A stretch of 64,000 nucleotides of DNA from an uncultured Flavobacteriaceae bacterium (GTDB lineage Bacteria > Bacteroidota > Bacteroidia > Flavobacteriales > Flavobacteriaceae), in the NCBI GenBank assembly GCA_943788695.1, contig CALSRG010000002.1, positions 124,001 to 188,000 of the forward strand, read 5' to 3'. Below, in pieces: positions 61,836 through 64,000 of the stretch. The position numbers were made by a program, and so were the translations under genes. Under the pieces are notes generated by a model. The model had not been told where the DNA came from. It ran no database searches and saw nothing but the letters and a program-made list of their open reading frames with translations. Position 1 is the first letter of the stretch. Each line of letters opens with the position of its first letter.

Positions 61836-62279
61836 TTAAGCTTGATCATCAAAAACTTGAATGGTCACTTCTTTTTCAACCAAATCGGTAAACTGACCGT
61901 TGTATCTTGTAGCTTTCACCAGATGATTGTCAATCCAGTGGTAATTACCTCCTCTTGGCTTCCCCATCAATAAACTATGATATTTAAAGTTGTGTTGATT
62001 AAGCCAAGTTTCAGTGACTTCTCTGTGATTTTCTGTTCTGGATGTAAAGAAACAAATCAAATGTCCATCATCATACCATCGGTTAAGTGTTTCTAAAGCA
62101 TCTGGATAAACATTGGCTGTTGCCATGCGTTCAGGCTCTTCGTTAGGTATATCGTCGCAAATAGTTCCATCAATATCAATGAGGTAGTTTTTGATTTCGT
62201 CGGGTAAAATCGGACTGATTTTATGTCCTCCTTCTGATGTTTCTTTTAGCCATTTGTCGGCTCCTGATATCTTTGACAT
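61836..62279 (-). CDS. HAD-superfamily small phosphatase-like protein
   Basis: A 147-residue protein with the HAD motif DIDGT at residues 35-39 and FFTSRTENHREVTETWL (motif II threonine/serine region), then PRGGNYHWIDNHLVKATRYNG. It resembles the small HAD proteins of Bacteroidota that databases name phosphoheptose isomerase, an annotation the sequence does not support. Substrate unknown. It lies 9 nt after the membrane Fe-S gene and 9 nt before the CCG-domain gene, so the three are probably one operon. Confidence 0.82.
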   Translation of the reverse strand: MSKISGADKWLKETSEGGHKISPILPDEIKNYLIDIDGTICDDIPNEEPERMATANVYPDALETLNRWYDDGHLICFFTSRTENHREVTETWLNQHNFKYHSLLMGKPRGGNYHWIDNHLVKATRYNGQFTDLVEKEVTIQVFDDQA

Positions 62280-62288
62280 TATTTTGTT

Positions 62289-63590
62289 TTATTTGTTTTC
62301 GGACCAATTTAATCGATCCATTTGGTTATACGGCCATGGAGCACCATTGTTTTCAATATTGCTCATCATGTTGTTCAATTCCATGGGTGCAGCTGATTGT
62401 TCCATTACAAGGTAGCGCCGCATATCCATGATAATAGACAAAGGGTTAATACTAATTGGACAAGCCTCTACGCAAGCATTGCACGACGTACACGCCCAAA
62501 GTTCTTCAGTAGTGATATAATCTCCTAAAAGTTGTTTGCCGTCGGGCTGAAAAGTACCGTTATTGGCATCAATATTATCTCCAACCTCTTGAAGCCTGTC
62601 GCGCGTATCCATCATCACCTTTCTCGGAGACAACAATTTACCAGTTTGATTAGCTGGACATTCCGATGTACAACGACCACATTCGGTGCATGAATATGCG
62701 TTTAGAAGCTGCAACCAGTTTAAATCCTGCACATCACTAGCTCCAAATTTTTCAGGAACAGCATCATTGGCAGGCGTTGCATAATGATCAGCCGAAGGAT
62801 CCAACATTAATTTGACCTCATCGGTCACTGTTTGCATATTATCTAATTGTCCTTTTGGACTCACACTGCCATAATAGACATTTGGAAATGCAAGTAAAAT
62901 ATGCAAATGTTTAGAAAAATATAGATAATTGAGAAACACCAAAATACCTACGATATGTAACCACCAAGCAGCGCGTTCAATAAAATGGATAGAAGAATCT
63001 GGAAGATTTGAAAACCAAGGTGCTATGAACTGACTGATCACGTTACCTGACGCCATATTCTGAAATGACATATCCGTGGCATTCATCACTAAGAAAAGTG
63101 TCATCAATACCATTTCAAAGTACAGAATGAAATTGGCATCATGTTTTGGCCAACCCTTCATTTCGGGATTGAAAAAACGAGCAATTCTTTGAATATTTCT
63201 GCGCCACCAAAAAACGATAACCGCAAAGAGAACTAAGGCAGCTAAAACTTCAAAGGTTCCGATAAGGACGCCATAAAGCGATCCAAAGTGAGAAAACAAA
63301 CGATGAGTTCCAAATAAACCATCTAAAACAATTTCAAGAACTTCAATGTTAATGACGATGAAACCTATATAAACAATAATATGCATGATACCTGAAACAG
63401 GACGTCGAACCATTTTACTTTGACCTAATGCAATAAGTATAACATTTTGCCAGCGTTCCTTTTTCGAGCCATCAATTGAAACATCTTTGCCGAGGCTAAT
63501 ATTCCTTTTTAATTTCTTAATATTCCTTAAGAAAAGTAATACACCTGAAACTAGAACCACTGCAAAAATAGCATTTGGAAGATAAGCCAT
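62289..63590 (-). CDS. Membrane Fe-S protein, HdrC/NarI-like
   Basis: A 433-residue protein. The N-terminal 250 residues hold about five hydrophobic segments like a respiratory gamma subunit. The C-terminal part has two 4Fe-4S motifs: CTECGRCTSECPANQTGKLLSPRKVMMDTRD and CTSCNACVEACPISINPLSIIMDMRRYL. With the CCG-domain protein it looks like an electron-transfer complex of heterodisulfide reductase type, used in Bacteroidota for unknown quinone-linked steps. It is followed closely by the HAD gene and preceded by the MlaD-like gene (2-nt gap). Confidence 0.85.
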   Translation of the reverse strand: MAYLPNAIFAVVLVSGVLLFLRNIKKLKRNISLGKDVSIDGSKKERWQNVILIALGQSKMVRRPVSGIMHIIVYIGFIVINIEVLEIVLDGLFGTHRLFSHFGSLYGVLIGTFEVLAALVLFAVIVFWWRRNIQRIARFFNPEMKGWPKHDANFILYFEMVLMTLFLVMNATDMSFQNMASGNVISQFIAPWFSNLPDSSIHFIERAAWWLHIVGILVFLNYLYFSKHLHILLAFPNVYYGSVSPKGQLDNMQTVTDEVKLMLDPSADHYATPANDAVPEKFGASDVQDLNWLQLLNAYSCTECGRCTSECPANQTGKLLSPRKVMMDTRDRLQEVGDNIDANNGTFQPDGKQLLGDYITTEELWACTSCNACVEACPISINPLSIIMDMRRYLVMEQSAAPMELNNMMSNIENNGAPWPYNQMDRLNWSENK

Positions 63591-63592
63591 AT

Positions 63593-64000
63593 TTATTTTT
63601 TGTTATCAAGTTCTTGATTCTTTTTATCATCGTATTCTTTTGGTCGTTTGCCAAATAAGGAGAAATGAACATAACGCTTCGGGTTAAGTTTCATATCCTG
63701 CAATAAGGCTTCGAGCTGAACCGTAGCACCTTCAATGTTATCGTAAAGTTTTTCATCTTTCAATATCTTTCCAACCGAACCTTCTCCACGTTCGATAGCT
63801 TCTAAAAGTGCGCTCATTGCAGTCAAAGACTTATTGAGCCTACTAACCGTTCCAGCCAAATCAGCCTGAGTGAGAGTGTCCGAAATGGCTACCAAATCAC
63901 CCGTAAAGCGTTCTGCATTATCAAAGACATTGGTTAATTTTGTTTTATTGTCTTCCAAAATCATCTGCAACGAAGCTGAGAAAGATTGCACAGCTGCCAT
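63593..64000 (-). CDS. MlaD-family MCE protein, C-terminal part (5' end outside window)
   Basis: The frame is open to the right edge, and the ATG at 63998-64000 is internal, so this is only the end of the gene. The visible 136 residues are helical: DNTKTKLTNVFDNAE-type heptads, NKSLTAMSALLEAIERGEGSVGKILKDEKLYDNIEGATVQLEALLQDMKLNPKRYVHFSLFGK, as in MlaD-like MCE proteins of Bacteroidota. MlaD belongs to the phospholipid transport system of the inner membrane. It ends 2 nt before the Fe-S gene, hinting at one operon. Confidence 0.75.
   Translation of the reverse strand: MAAVQSFSASLQMILEDNKTKLTNVFDNAERFTGDLVAISDTLTQADLAGTVSRLNKSLTAMSALLEAIERGEGSVGKILKDEKLYDNIEGATVQLEALLQDMKLNPKRYVHFSLFGKRPKEYDDKKNQELDNKK

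Noticed and set aside
1..64000. tRNA, rRNA and CRISPR arrays
   Set aside because: I read all intergenic gaps for cloverleaf-like segments, rRNA blocks and regularly spaced direct repeats and found none.

Overview
The window is an AT-rich, gene-dense stretch of a Bacteroidota chromosome, most likely Flavobacteriia. The evidence is a PorX-type response regulator C-terminus, a secreted protein with a type IX secretion (T9SS) sorting domain, the bacillithiol enzyme BshA, several TAnnTTTG (-7) promoter motifs, starts without clear Shine-Dalgarno sequences, and many families typical of that group (DUF2853, DUF2911, DUF6787, TIGR02757, BatA-like, fused E1 alpha/beta dehydrogenase). Both window edges cut a gene: porX on the left and an mlaD-like gene on the right. 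I found no rRNA, tRNA or CRISPR array.

Layout. 0-7.4 kb holds porX-tsaE-ald, a small DUF4258-like gene, proline dehydrogenase, aroB, an Lrp regulator, an M14 peptidase and an XRE regulator with a paired palindromic operator, then a small lipoprotein. 7.4-11.9 kb is parC-parE (topoisomerase IV). 11.9-14.5 kb is the one clear accessory region: a decayed IS30-family transposase, a frameshifted OmpA-family gene, a membrane-anchored helix-hairpin-helix protein, an attC-like integron recombination site and a cassette-like gene resembling the uracil-DNA glycosylase superfamily. 14.5-19.6 kb encodes secreted or membrane proteins (M20 amidohydrolase, gamma-glutamyltransferase, aquaporin Z, a DUF1028 protein with T9SS tail). 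19.8-25.5 kb has ychF, ferredoxin, acyl-CoA reductase-serC-serA, a DUF6787 protein and msrA. 25.6-31.3 kb has a large PIG-L protein, a 32-residue membrane microprotein and a sodium:solute symporter, then DUF2911 and DUF2853 genes.

31.7-38.4 kb is a tightly packed plus-strand run: LolD-type ATPase, TIGR02757, glycosyltransferase, BatA-like protein, a dihydroorotase-like protein lacking its metal ligands, a small membrane protein and an esterase. 38.4-53.9 kb mixes metabolism and genome maintenance: an MBL-fold hydrolase, a conserved unknown, Bcp, an Nth homologue without Fe-S cysteines, an ECF sigma factor, uvrA, a fused 2-oxoacid dehydrogenase E1, a 2OG-Fe(II)-type oxygenase, a SUI1-like factor, a nucleoside phosphorylase, ung, a MutS2 homologue without Smr domain, and a DCC-family protein. 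53.9-64 kb is entirely minus strand: a dicarboxylate symporter, aroC, bshA, a GH3/beta-lactamase fusion, and a run pairing an MlaD-like protein with two Fe-S proteins that resemble heterodisulfide reductase subunits.

Most of the window looks like ordinary chromosomal backbone. The best leads are the attC-like site with its cassette, the XRE operator pair, the microprotein, and several family members missing canonical residues or domains (dihydroorotase-like, Nth, MutS2). Many convergent gene pairs abut or overlap at their stop codons, leaving no room for dedicated terminators.
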